Below are positions 32,507 through 41,673 of a DNA stretch of 64,000 nt, one piece after another (the stretch's first letter is position 1; every line of letters starts with the position of its first letter). Source of the DNA: Vanrija pseudolonga (lineage: Eukaryota > Basidiomycota > Tremellomycetes > Trichosporonales > Trichosporonaceae); contig NC_085854.1 in the NCBI RefSeq assembly GCF_020906515.1, positions 868,001 through 932,000 of the forward strand. Reading direction: 5' to 3'. The position numbers and the translations under genes were made by a program. The notes beneath the pieces are model-generated. The model searched no databases. It saw nothing but the letters and a program-made list of their open reading frames with translations, and was not told where the DNA came from.

Positions 32507-34357
32507 ATGTCCCCCATTGCTAACGGTACCGCTACCCCCGCCGGCGCGCCTCCCCGCGCCGCCGAGGCTCTCCCCGCCTCGGAGGCCATCGCCTACCTCG
32601 AGCAGTACGGCCGTGGCGACGGCCTGTCGCTTGCCGAGCTCATGGACTCGCGCAAGAACGGCGGCCTCACTTACAACGACTTCCTCATGCTCCCCGGCAA
32701 GATCGACTTCCCCGTGGGTATCTGTTGCTTCTGGCTGGCTGGCCGATCCGATCGCGCCGGACTTGGATTGTCTTATCTCGCACCTAGAGCGCCTGACTAA
32801 CCCCTTGCGTAGGCTTCCGAGGTCTCGCTCCAGACCCGCGTGACCCGCAACATTCTCCTCAACGCCCCCTTCCTCTCGTCCCCCATGGACACGGTCACCG
32901 AGGACCGGTGCGTGTGGCAGCTGCTACTGGTGCGAGATGCAACTTACTAATCCGGCGTGTAGCATGGCCATCGCCATCGCCCTCCACGGTGGTCTCGGCA
33001 TTATCCACCACAACTGCTCCCCCGAGGAGCAGGCCGCCATGGTCCGCAAGGTCAAGAAGTTTGAGAACGGCTTCATCCCCGAGCCCCTCTGCCTCGGCCC
33101 CGACGGCGTCGTTGGCGACGTCCTCCGCGTCAAGGAGAAGTTTGGCTTCTGTGGCGTTCCCATCACTGGTTAGTCACCAGCATATTTTTTTTTATTGGCG
33201 GCCCGTGCTGATAAACGTGTGTAGCCAACGGCAAGATCGGCGGCAAGCTCCTCGGTATCGTCACCGGCCGTGACGTCCAGTTCCGTGCCGAGTCGACCCC
33301 CCTCACCGAGGTCATGACCAAGGACATTGTCACTGGCGACGCTGGTCTCTCGCTCGAGCAGGCCAACACCATCCTCCGCGACTCGAAGAAGGGCAAGCTC
33401 CCTATCATTGACAAGGAGGGTAACCTCGTCTCGCTCGTCGCCCGCTCCGACTTGCTCAAGAACCAGAACTACCCCCTCGCCTCCAAGGTCCCCTCGTCCA
33501 AGCAGCTCTACTGCGGTGCCGCTATCGGCACCCGCCCCGGTGACCGTGACCGCCTCAAGCTCCTCGTTGAGGCCGGCCTCGACGTTGTCGTCCTCGACTC
33601 GTCGCAGGGCAACTCCATCTTCCAGATCGAGTTTGTTAAGTGGATCAAGCAGACCTTCCCCAAGCTTGACGTTATCGGCGGCAACGTCGTCACCCGTGAG
33701 CAGGCTGCCCAGCTCATCGCTGCCGGCGTCGACGGTCTCCGTATCGGCATGGGCTCGGGCTCGATCTGTATCACCCAGGAGGTCATGGCCGTTGGCCGTC
33801 CCCAGGGCACGGCTGTCAACGCCGTCTCCGAGTTCGCCTCGCGTTTCGGTGTCCCCACCATTGCCGACGGTGGTATCTCCAACATCGGCCACATTGCCAA
33901 GGCCCTCTCGCTCGGTGCCAACGCCGTCATGATGGGCGGTATGCTCGCCGGCACCACCGAGTCGCCCGGAGAGTACTTCTACCACGAGGGCAAGCGCGTC
34001 AAGCTCTACCGTGGTATGGGCTCGATCGAGGCCATGGAGCACACTGCTGGTGGCGCCAAGGCCGGCACTGCCGCCAACAACGCCGCTACTGCCCGTTACT
34101 TCTCCGAGACCGACACTGTCAAGGTCGCCCAGGGTGTCTCGGGTGACGTCCAGGACAAGGGCTCGGTCAACAAGTTTGTCCCCTACCTCTACACTGGTCT
34201 CCAGCACTCGCTCCAGGACTCGGGTATCCGCTCGGTCGTCGCCCTCCAGGAGGGTGCCCGCGACGGCACCGTCCGCTTCGAGCTCCGCACTGCCTCGGCC
34301 CAGATCGAGGGTGGTGTCCACGGCCTCAACTCTTACACCAAGCGCCTCTTCGCCTAA
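32507..34357 (+). CDS. IMD: Inosine-5'-monophosphate dehydrogenase
   Basis: Exons 32507-32713, 32813-32907, 32963-33168 and 33225-34357 give 546 aa, within the usual eukaryotic size. The cytosolic enzyme oxidises IMP to XMP with NAD+, the committed step to GMP. Visible signatures are [33 protein letters not shown], two CBS-domain segments ([27 protein letters not shown]), [12 protein letters not shown], the catalytic loop [14 protein letters not shown] with Cys351, ADGGI, and [10 protein letters not shown]. The start follows a purine-rich GCACAA context. Introns 2 and 3 use CTAAT- and CTGATA-like branches. Codon use is strongly biased to C-ending codons, consistent with high expression. It is divergent from the ABC1 gene. 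Identification certain; IMD/IMD1-type naming varies by species. Confidence 0.97.
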
Positions 34358-34668
34358 GCGATGGGGACTCTCGGTGTACTCATGCCTCTAAACTTGAAAT
34401 GAATGAGGCCACATTTTTTTATCATTTTTGTATTAGTGCTTGGTACTAGACATATACTCATGCAATGCATTGCCTCAGGGAGAGAAGTCATGCCGGTTGG
34501 ATTTGCGCGAGGCGGTTGAGGTGGGCGAGTGGATCAGGATTGTCTCTGCACTAGGACGCAACCGACTGAGCGAAGCGAAGTGCCACCTGCCGCCACATCC
34601 GGCCACAGTTGCTTGAATGCTAATGCATGTCTGGTACAACTACAATGAATGAACCGCCTCAATGAAAC
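34358..34668. other. Convergent 3' region, IMPDH / cyclin C
   Basis: No gene. A T-rich tract (about 34412-34430, CATTTTTTTATCATTTTTG) just after the IMPDH stop is the likely 3'-end processing area. Confidence 0.45.
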
Positions 34669-36038
34669 CTACGACCTGGACCGCTTCTTGGTCTGCTCGG
34701 CGAGCGCCGTCTTGCCCGCGTCATCAGGGTGCCCAACGTCAACCATGTGTTCCTCGATCATCTTGCGCACGAGTGCCTCGGCCTCCTCGGGGCCGAACTT
34801 GGCCGTGTCGGACGCGCCAGGGGTGGCCGCGGCGCCGTTGACGCTCGCGCGCTGCGGGCTTGGCTCGAACGCCTCCCAGATGGGGTAGAGTGTGATGATG
34901 TCCTGCACGCAGCTGAAGAGCACGGGGAGAGAGACCTCAAAGCTGGCGAGAAACTCGGCCGCTGTCGTCGGCGGTGGTGGGAGACCGAGCGCCGTGTTGT
35001 TCTCCAGCGATGCGGCAAGCGTGTTCACCTGGCTTGACGAGCGTGTTCTTGCCGCTGATCCAGTCATCGTAGTCAATGTGAAGGCGATATACACGGCCGC
35101 GAGGGCCACCACGTATGGCGGATACAGCAGCGGCACGTCGGTACGGTACGTGTCGTTGATTGTAAACCTGAAAGTTAGACAAGCTAAAGTGGGACCCAAC
35201 TCACCATGCAATCTGCAGTGTCCCTTCGTCAATCTCCATCAACCCTTGACCTGATCCACGGCCCATGAGGCGCCTAATCCGCTCAGCTTCGCTCTCGCCC
35301 TCTCCATCCTCGAGAGTAGCGGCCAAGCCCTTGGCCACGGCTGTCGCGCCGCCCGCGCGCCTTGCTTCCTCCTCGCGCTTCTTGCGCTCGTCCGCTTCGA
35401 TCCGCCGGACCTCTGCGTCTTCCTCCACGCGGGTTTTTGGAAATCGGCCGGCATCCGCCGGTTCTCTTCCTAGAATGTTGACAAGGGCACGGTATGGGTG
35501 GAAAATAACCAGGTGGAAGTCGAGGTCCTCGAGGAGGTAGAACTGGGTGGTCAGGGGCTAGTGGAGGCAGGAGTCAGCACTCGACTCACCTCCATTTCTC
35601 CTAGCTTATGTGGCTCTGCTGGAAACATCTTAATGTTGTGTTCTGAGCCGTGTCAGTGCTTGCTGCGCCCTCCACCGCGCTAGACGGACCTGCAAAGACG
35701 ACCTTGGCCTCGGCCACTACGCTCTTGATGTGGACTGGTGTCTCTTCAACCTTGGCCGCAACAAACACACAGGCCGCGAGTACGAGATATGGGTTTGTCT
35801 CGCACACGCTGTTCTTGGTGTAAAAGCGCCGAAAGTAGACTGTGGCCGTAGCGATCGGGATCTGGCGCAGCAGGAGGCGCTTGCCGAGCTTCTGGATGAG
35901 CGACGCGAAGAATATGTTGAGGCAGTACAGCTGGTGGTGTGTCGCATACTTGAGATCCGTCTCGCGTCCGTTCTGGAGCTCGGACCGCGTGAGCAGCCAG
36001 TAGTTTGCGTGTGTGGACGTGTAAAAGTTGGACGACAT
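34669..36038 (-). CDS. SSN8: Cyclin C, Mediator kinase-module subunit (Ssn8/Srb11)
   Basis: Exons 35690-36038, 35590-35642, 35205-35557 and 34669-35167 give 417 aa. Cyclin C partners Cdk8/Ssn3 in the Mediator kinase module. It begins MSSNFYTSTHANYWLLTRSE, followed by the cyclin box: LYCLNIFFASLIQKLGKRLL, LRQIPIATATVYFRRFYTKN, and the marker PYLVLAACVFVAAKVEETP. EHNIKMFPAEPHKLGEMEP and FYLLEDLDFHLVIFHPYRAL follow. Typical family size is about 280-320 aa. The excess is an inserted charged stretch (RRIEADERKKREEEARR and about 60 further residues) between the two cyclin folds, and a Pro/Ala-rich tail with an acidic helix ending KKRSRS. TYRTDVPLLYPPYVVALAAV marks the second fold. It is divergent from CCT2. 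Confidence 0.93.
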
Positions 36039-36568
36039 GATGTGGATATGCCAGAGGTGTTGGAGGAGGAGGGGGAGATCAAAGGGTGCTAGGCTGGAGC
36101 TTGAGGGCTGCGGATCCAGCCTAGCATGGCTCGACGGCGGGGTAGCTTGGGCGTGAGTCTCTGCCCTCGGGCTCTGGATTGCGCGTATGTGTGCTGGTTT
36201 GGATGGTTTGAGAGTAGAACGGAGTAGTCGTTGTCGGTGGTGGTGGGGTGGGTTGTGGGCCGCCTTTGTGGACCCCCGTTACATGACCGAGTGCGCGCTA
36301 GAGTGGGTGCGTTGCCGGGAGTGAGTCACGTGACGAGTTGCCCAAAGTTGGCTCGTTTGGCTGCCACGCGCGCACCGCGTCCTCGTCGCTCGCATTCCAT
36401 CAACGTCTACAACATCGACTTCGACCACATTCTTCTTGTCTGCACTCAAAACCACTGTCTCTGTAACGACTCTAGACTCGGAATACAGAGAAAAGCAAGC
36501 GGGAAACGACAGACCCGGTATAATCTTCACCCACTCGACGAAAAACCGCCAAACGCAAAAGCTCCAGC
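36039..36568. other. Divergent promoter region, cyclin C / CCT2
   Basis: No gene. A 10-base perfect palindrome, GTCACGTGAC, lies at 36325-36334, roughly mid-way. Pyrimidine-rich leader sequence precedes CCT2. Confidence 0.5.
36325..36334. promoter_or_regulatory. Palindromic E-box GTCACGTGAC
   Basis: A full 10-base palindrome centred on CACGTG in a divergent promoter. This flanking (GTCACGTGAC) is the strong form for Cbf1/USF-like bHLH proteins. Binding is inferred. Confidence 0.4.
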
Positions 36569-38401
36569 ATGAACGTCTTTGCTGACGAGGTGGGTGCAGG
36601 CGTTGGGAGCCGGAGGTGATATCGCTGTGCAAGCGCTAACTTTGCCCAGGCCACCGAGGAGCGCGGCGAGAACGCCCGTCTGTCCTCCTTTGTCGGCGCG
36701 ATGGCTCTCGGCGACCTTGTCAAGTCGACGCTCGGACCCAAGGTGAGTAATTGTTGCCTCCGCCGCCGCCCGCCACCTTCTCTAACCATCTACAGGGCAT
36801 GAACAAGATTCTGCGTGCGTAGCGTGTCGAGTTTACGGTGCGAGATTGTGCTGACAGCGAGCAGAGTCGACGTCCGACGGCAGCATCACCGTGACCAACG
36901 ACGGCGCCACCATCCTTAAGTCGATCAGCCTCGACAACCCTGCGGCCAAGATCCTCGTCAACATCTCCAAGGTGCAGGACGACGAGGTCGGAGACGGCAC
37001 CACCTCGGTGTGTGTCCTCGCGTCCGAGCTCCTGCGTGAGGCCGAGAAGCTCGTCACGACGTCCAAGATCCACCCGCAGACCGTTGTTGAGGGCTACCGC
37101 ATCGCGTCCAAGGCTGCGCTCGAGGCCCTCGCCGACAGCGCCGTCGACCACTCCAAGGACCCCGCCAAGTTCCGCGAGGACCTGTTCAACATTGCGCGCA
37201 CGACGCTGTCGTCCAAGGTCCTCTCGCAGGACAAGGACTACTTTGCCAACCTGGCCGTCGACGCCGTACTCCGCCTCAAGGGATCGACCGACCTCGAGCA
37301 CATCCAGATCATCAAGAAGGTCGGCGGCAAGCTCACCGACTCGTACCTCGACGAGGGCTTCATTCTCGACAAGCAGATTGCCGTCAACAGCCCCAAGAGG
37401 ATAGAGAACGCCAAGATTCTGATCGCCAACACGTCGATGGACACGGACAAGATCAAGATCTTTGGTGCCCGCGTCCGTGTCGACGGCACTGGAAAGCTGG
37501 CCGAGCTCGAGCGCGCCGAGAAGGAAAAGATGAAGTCCAAGGTGCAGGCGATTGCTGCCCACGGCATCAACTGCTTTGTCAACCGCCAGCTCATCTACAA
37601 CTACCCCGAGTCGCTGCTCAGCGAGGCTGGCGTCATGTCGATTGAGCACGCCGACTTTGAGGGTGTCGAGCGTCTGGCGCTTGTCACTGGTGGTGAGATT
37701 GCGTCGACCTTTGACCACCCGGAGAAGGTCAAGATCGGCCGGTGTGACGTTATCGAGGAGATCATGATTGGCGAGGACAAGGTGGGTTGCAGATGTGACG
37801 AGGGTGATGGCGACAGTTTGCTGACGTCTTTTAGCTCATCAAGTTCTCTGGTGTTGCCCACGGCGAGGCCTGCACCGTCGTTCTCCGTGGTGCTACTTCG
37901 CAGATGGTCGACGAGGCGGACCGCTCGCTGCACGACGCCCTGTCGGTGCTGTCACAGACGGTCAAGGAGACCCGCGTTACGCTCGGCGGTGGCTGCGCCG
38001 AGATGCTCATGAGCTGCAAGGTCGAGGAGGCTGCCCGCAAGGTCAGCGGCAAGAAGGCGCTTGCCGTCGAGGCGTTTGCCCGTGCCCTTCGCCAAATGCC
38101 CACCATTCTCGCCGACAACGGTGGTTACGACTCGTCCGACCTCGTCGCCAAGCTCCGCGCGGCCCACTTCGAGGGCCGCTCGGATGCCGGTCTCGACATG
38201 GACAAGGGCGAGATTGCGTCTATGAACGACTTGGGTGTCACCGAGTCGTACAAGCTCAAGAAGCAGGTCGTCGTGTCGGCTTCCGAGGCTGTGAGTTGTT
38301 CAACGCTTGAGCAGGCACCCAACTGACAACCCCAGTCCGAACTCATCCTCCGTGTTGACAACATCTTGCGCTCGGCCCCCAGGCGACGTGAGGCGCACTA
38401 G
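36569..38401 (+). CDS. CCT2: Chaperonin CCT subunit beta (TCP-1 beta)
   Basis: Six exons (36569-36589, 36650-36742, 36796-36814, 36865-37781, 37835-38290, 38336-38401) give 523 aa, the family's normal length. CCT/TRiC is the cytosolic double-ring chaperonin that folds actin and tubulin. Signatures are [47 protein letters not shown] (ATP site, with the catalytic Asp in GDGTT), and GGGCAEMLM. The beta subunit is shown by [40 protein letters not shown] and [16 protein letters not shown]. Exon 1 is 21 bases and exon 3 only 19 bases, so automated models may lose them. Introns have CTAAC/CTGAC branches. It is divergent from cyclin C and convergent with RRG9. Confidence 0.97.
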
Positions 38402-38499
38402 TTGCGTTATCTAGTGGTAGATAGAGGTGTGGTTACATGCATGTGTAGACAGTGAAGCGGCGGGGGTGTAGCGTGTGACAGATGACATGTGGTGACGGA

Positions 38500-39578
38500 C
38501 TACTTGTTGCCTCCCCTCCCTCCCTTATCCCCCGTCCCAGCCTCCTCCTTCTCCTTTCCCTTCACGGCCCCAGCCCTCGCAAACACCTCGCGAATCATGG
38601 GCACGGGCCCGAGCCCGCCATCCGCCCCGCGGTCCCACTTGCCCAGCTCCTTCTTCGCCTCCTTCTCGCGCCAGTTGTTGCTCTTGAGGATGCGGTTGAT
38701 CGCCTCCCAGCTCACGCCAAACTTCTCCGCGAGCATCTCGCGCGTGAACGTCGCCGGGTCCTGGGCGTGCAGCTCGCGGATGCCCGCCATGGCGGGGAAC
38801 GTGAGCTTCTTGGTGGGGTTCCAGCGGGTTTTGGCTGGCGTCAGCGGGCTCGGCATTGCCACACACCTTTCTCCGCCGCTGCTGGGCTCGGCGGCGTCAC
38901 AGGCGTCGTACCCTCGGCAGCTGGCTCAGCGCCGTCCTGTTCCCTCGGCCCTCGCGGGCGGGCGGGGTGAGGAGACGCCGTGTACGCCGTCCCGACCCAC
39001 TCAGCCGTCGTGTCCGTCTTGTCCGCGCCGGGCGCCGTGCCCCGAGGCAGCAACGAGTCACGACGGTCGCGTGGCGCCGACCGCCACTTGCGTGCCCGCT
39101 CGGCGCCGGCACGCGCCGCGTCCGCCTGGGATATTCTCGGCGGACGCGAGGGGAACGAGGCGCGCCGTGGTCCTGGCGTGGGGGTGAAGCTGGACTCGGC
39201 GTCGCGAGGCGGGTCGTCACGGGCCGAACGCAGGCCGAAGGTCTGGCGCGGTGGCCTGTATTCGTCCGGGGAATCACGCGGGCGGAACGTCCTGCGCGGG
39301 CCGTCCTCGACGTCGCGGGCGTCATCACGCGGGCGGAACGTCCTGCGCGGGCTGTCCTCGCCATCGCGGGCGCTATCGCGCAGCCCGAACGTCGGGCGCC
39401 GGCGACGCCGGAGGTCGAGGTCCTCGCTCGTACGAGGGCGCGGCGCGGCGTCGGGACGCAGCCCGAAGTTGTTGCGCACGGGGGCACCGGCACGCGCTAC
39501 GGCCGTAGTGTGTATGCTGCGTGCGAGGCCGTGGGCGAGGCGCGATGGCCCTGCGCGGGGAAGCATGCTTGCCATCAT
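38500..39578 (-). CDS. RRG9: RRG9/neugrin family mitochondrial protein
   Basis: Exons 38867-39578 and 38500-38834 give 348 aa. Rrg9 is a mitochondrial protein required for respiratory growth and mtDNA maintenance; vertebrate neugrin is related and acts on mitochondrial 16S rRNA. The start MMASMLPRAGPSRLAHGLAR, then SIHTT, looks like a presequence. The conserved domain is TRWNPTKKLTFPAMAGIREL, then FTREMLAEKFGVSWEAINRI and LKSNNWREKEAKK, crossing the intron (phase 1). Between them lies an Arg/Asp-rich region with near-repeated units of the form P-R-R-T-F-R-P-R-D plus A-R-D-x-E-D. The C-terminus is Gly/Lys-rich. A downstream Met (residue 2 or 5) could be the real start. It is divergent from DPM3, 208 bases apart. 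Confidence 0.88.
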
Positions 39579-39786
39579 CGTCGTGGTGGTGTGTGTGGTT
39601 CTTCGTCGCCGGAAATTGTAGGTGGAGGTCAGTCAGGTCGTTGAGCCGATCGCGGGACCAAATCATCTACGCGTCAATGATGCGTGTCACCCGTCGTCGA
39701 TGCCAGCCAGCCAGCCTCTTGACGGGCTGCTCGACAACGCGACAACAACAACAACACCCACACTACTACTACCACTCCACAGCACA

Positions 39787-40225
39787 ATGTCTAAAGGCAA
39801 AAACTTCCTCGCGGCCGCCGTGCCCGCCGTCATCATCTACCTCCTCCTCCTGGTCGGCGTGTTGCCCGTGCCCTTCTTGGCGGCCGAGACTGCTGATGAG
39901 ATCCTGCCGGTCGTGAGTGGCTTGGTTTGTCGTCTGCTGCTCGTGCTGACGGCTGCTCCTTGCAATGTGTTGCCTGGTCTCCGATTCTGCCCTTGCCCGC
40001 TCTGCATGACTCTAATGCCCACTCCCCGCCCTGCCACCACGCCGTACTCGCTCGCCCGCGTAGATCCCCTGGTGGCTCCTCGTCGCGTTCGGCTCCTTCT
40101 CCCTCTCGTCCCTCGGCCTCGGCCTCCTCCGCTTCAACGACACGCCCGAGGCCTACGAGAGCCTGCTGCGCGAGGTCGCGCAGGCCAAGAACGAGCTCCG
40201 CGACCAGGGTGTCGAGGTCGACTAG
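39787..40225 (+). CDS. DPM3: Dolichol-phosphate mannose synthase subunit 3
   Basis: Exons 39787-39912 and 40064-40225 give 95 aa, the size of DPM3 proteins. DPM3 is an ER membrane subunit that anchors the catalytic Dpm1 subunit of dolichol-phosphate mannose synthase, which supplies mannose for N-glycans, GPI anchors and O-mannose. There are two membrane segments: FLAAAVPAVIIYLLLLVGVL (about 7-26) and IPWWLLVAFGSFSLSSLGLG (43-62). The cytosolic tail RFNDTPEAYESLLREVAQAK, ending NELRDQGVEVD, is the conserved Dpm1-binding coiled region. The single intron is 151 bases with a CGTAG acceptor. Having a DPM3 implies the three-subunit enzyme rather than the single-chain budding-yeast form. Confidence 0.93.
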
Positions 40226-40379
40226 AGCGCGCCAATGATGCTATAGATTGCGTTCCCACGCGGGCCGCGCGCAGACGCTGCCTCCCCCCAGCAGCTCATT
40301 ATGTATGTAGCATGATATCGATGGTGGTACAGAAGTACATGGAACGAGGGCAACGGACATGGGGAGGTGCGGCGATCGC

Positions 40380-41234
40380 CTAGTTGCTCAGCAGGTCGGC
40401 CATCATGCGCTCCATGCGCGCGTTTTCGGCGACCGTCTCCTCCTCGTCCTCCTGCTGCGGGGTGTCAGTTGGGGCCAAGACCAGATTCATGCAACTCACC
40501 GGAAGCTCGGACGACACCTTGCCCGCCTGGCCCAGCTTGCCGTCCGTGAGTTCGAACAGCACCTTGTCGACCTCGGCGTCGGCCTCCTCCTCGAGCTCCT
40601 CGTCGTCGAGCCCCTCGAGCGTCTCCTCCATCATCTCCTCCATGATGCCGGACTGGTAGTGTCAGTGGTGCCCAACTCGGCGAGCACGCCACAGCGAGCG
40701 GCAGCGCGCCCGGCCCACCCACCTTCATCATCTCCATCGACATCTCGCGCATCGTCGCCGACAGCTGGGGGAGCTTGACGAGCGCATTGGTCTGCTTCAT
40801 GATCTCGGTCGACTTTTGGAACGCTCCCGTCACCTTGACCATGGCTGAGGTGTGAGCGATAGGGACAGATTAGGTGACAGAGACGGCAGAGCCACCACCT
40901 ACACAACTGGTGCTGGAGCTGCATGTCGACACTGTTGATCCGCGCCTTGCTCGACTCGAGCCTGTCGCGCTGCTTGTTGGCACGCACAATCTCCTTGGCG
41001 AGGATCTTGGCCGACTTGACGTCGTTCTTCTTAGCCAGGACCTTGAGCTGCCCCCTGGACGTGTCCGTGTGTCGCTTGAGCTGGGTCGTGTTAGCACACG
41101 CTCAGAAGCCTGCCAACACCCACGTTCATGATCTCGCGGTCCAGCTGGCGCTGCTCTTTCCGTAGCTTGTTGCGCCACTCGCGCACCCGCTCTTCTGGTG
41201 TTGGGCCGTAGAGGAATCGGTTGAAGCTCTTCAT
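40380..41234 (-). CDS. VPS24: ESCRT-III subunit Vps24/CHMP3
   Basis: Five exons (41124-41234, 40903-41080, 40723-40844, 40500-40652, 40380-40454) give 212 aa; human CHMP3 is 222 aa. Vps24 caps Snf7 filaments and recruits Vps2 in multivesicular-body formation and membrane scission. The basic N-terminal helix is ERVREWRNKLRKEQRQLDRE. Core segments are AKKNDVKSAKILAKEIVRAN, FQKSTEIMKQTNALVKLPQL and SATMREMSMEMMKSGIMEEM. The acidic C-terminal half, GLDDEELEEEADAEVDKVLF, precedes a final short helix, NARMERMMADLLSN, in the place of the MIT-interacting motif. Similarity of the alpha-1 helix and the KLP region to CHMP3 rather than CHMP2 supports the Vps24 call. All phases agree. Confidence 0.93.
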
Positions 41235-41673
41235 GATGGGAGTTTGGGTGGGGGGTGTGGGGGAAGGCGAGATTGGGTGGTGCGTTCGGACTGTTTCGGC
41301 CCGCTGTGGTCTGGCAGACGGTGCGGAAACGAGTAGAAGAGGCCCTGAGAGGACCTTCCGAGGTGCTGGATACGGTGAATCGATGCTGTTGGGAAGAAGA
41401 CGATGTGCAAGAGGCGATGACGCTGGTGGTTGGGTGGGATGATGGTCGTCGACGGTGACGGCGGCTGCTGCTGCATGGTTCTTTGCCCAAGTTGGGTGGC
41501 GCAAGTGTGATGAAAGGGGCGGAGTGCAAACGGATGTCCGCCCAGAAGTGACGTGAGTTGTTGTTCCGCTCTGATCGAGAGAGAGCGCGTCAAGATCTTG
41601 GCTTCACGTCTCCTCTCCATCTCACAAACAAACTCGGAGCCCTCGTCACAGGCACAAAGGCCACCATCACACC
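41235..41673. other. Divergent promoter region, VPS24 / NBS1
   Basis: No gene and no clear motif in 439 bases. Confidence 0.4.

Noticed and set aside
33170-34321. 383-codon open frame antisense to IMPDH
   Set aside because: Shadow of the same codon bias. No homology-like features; the plus-strand gene is certain.
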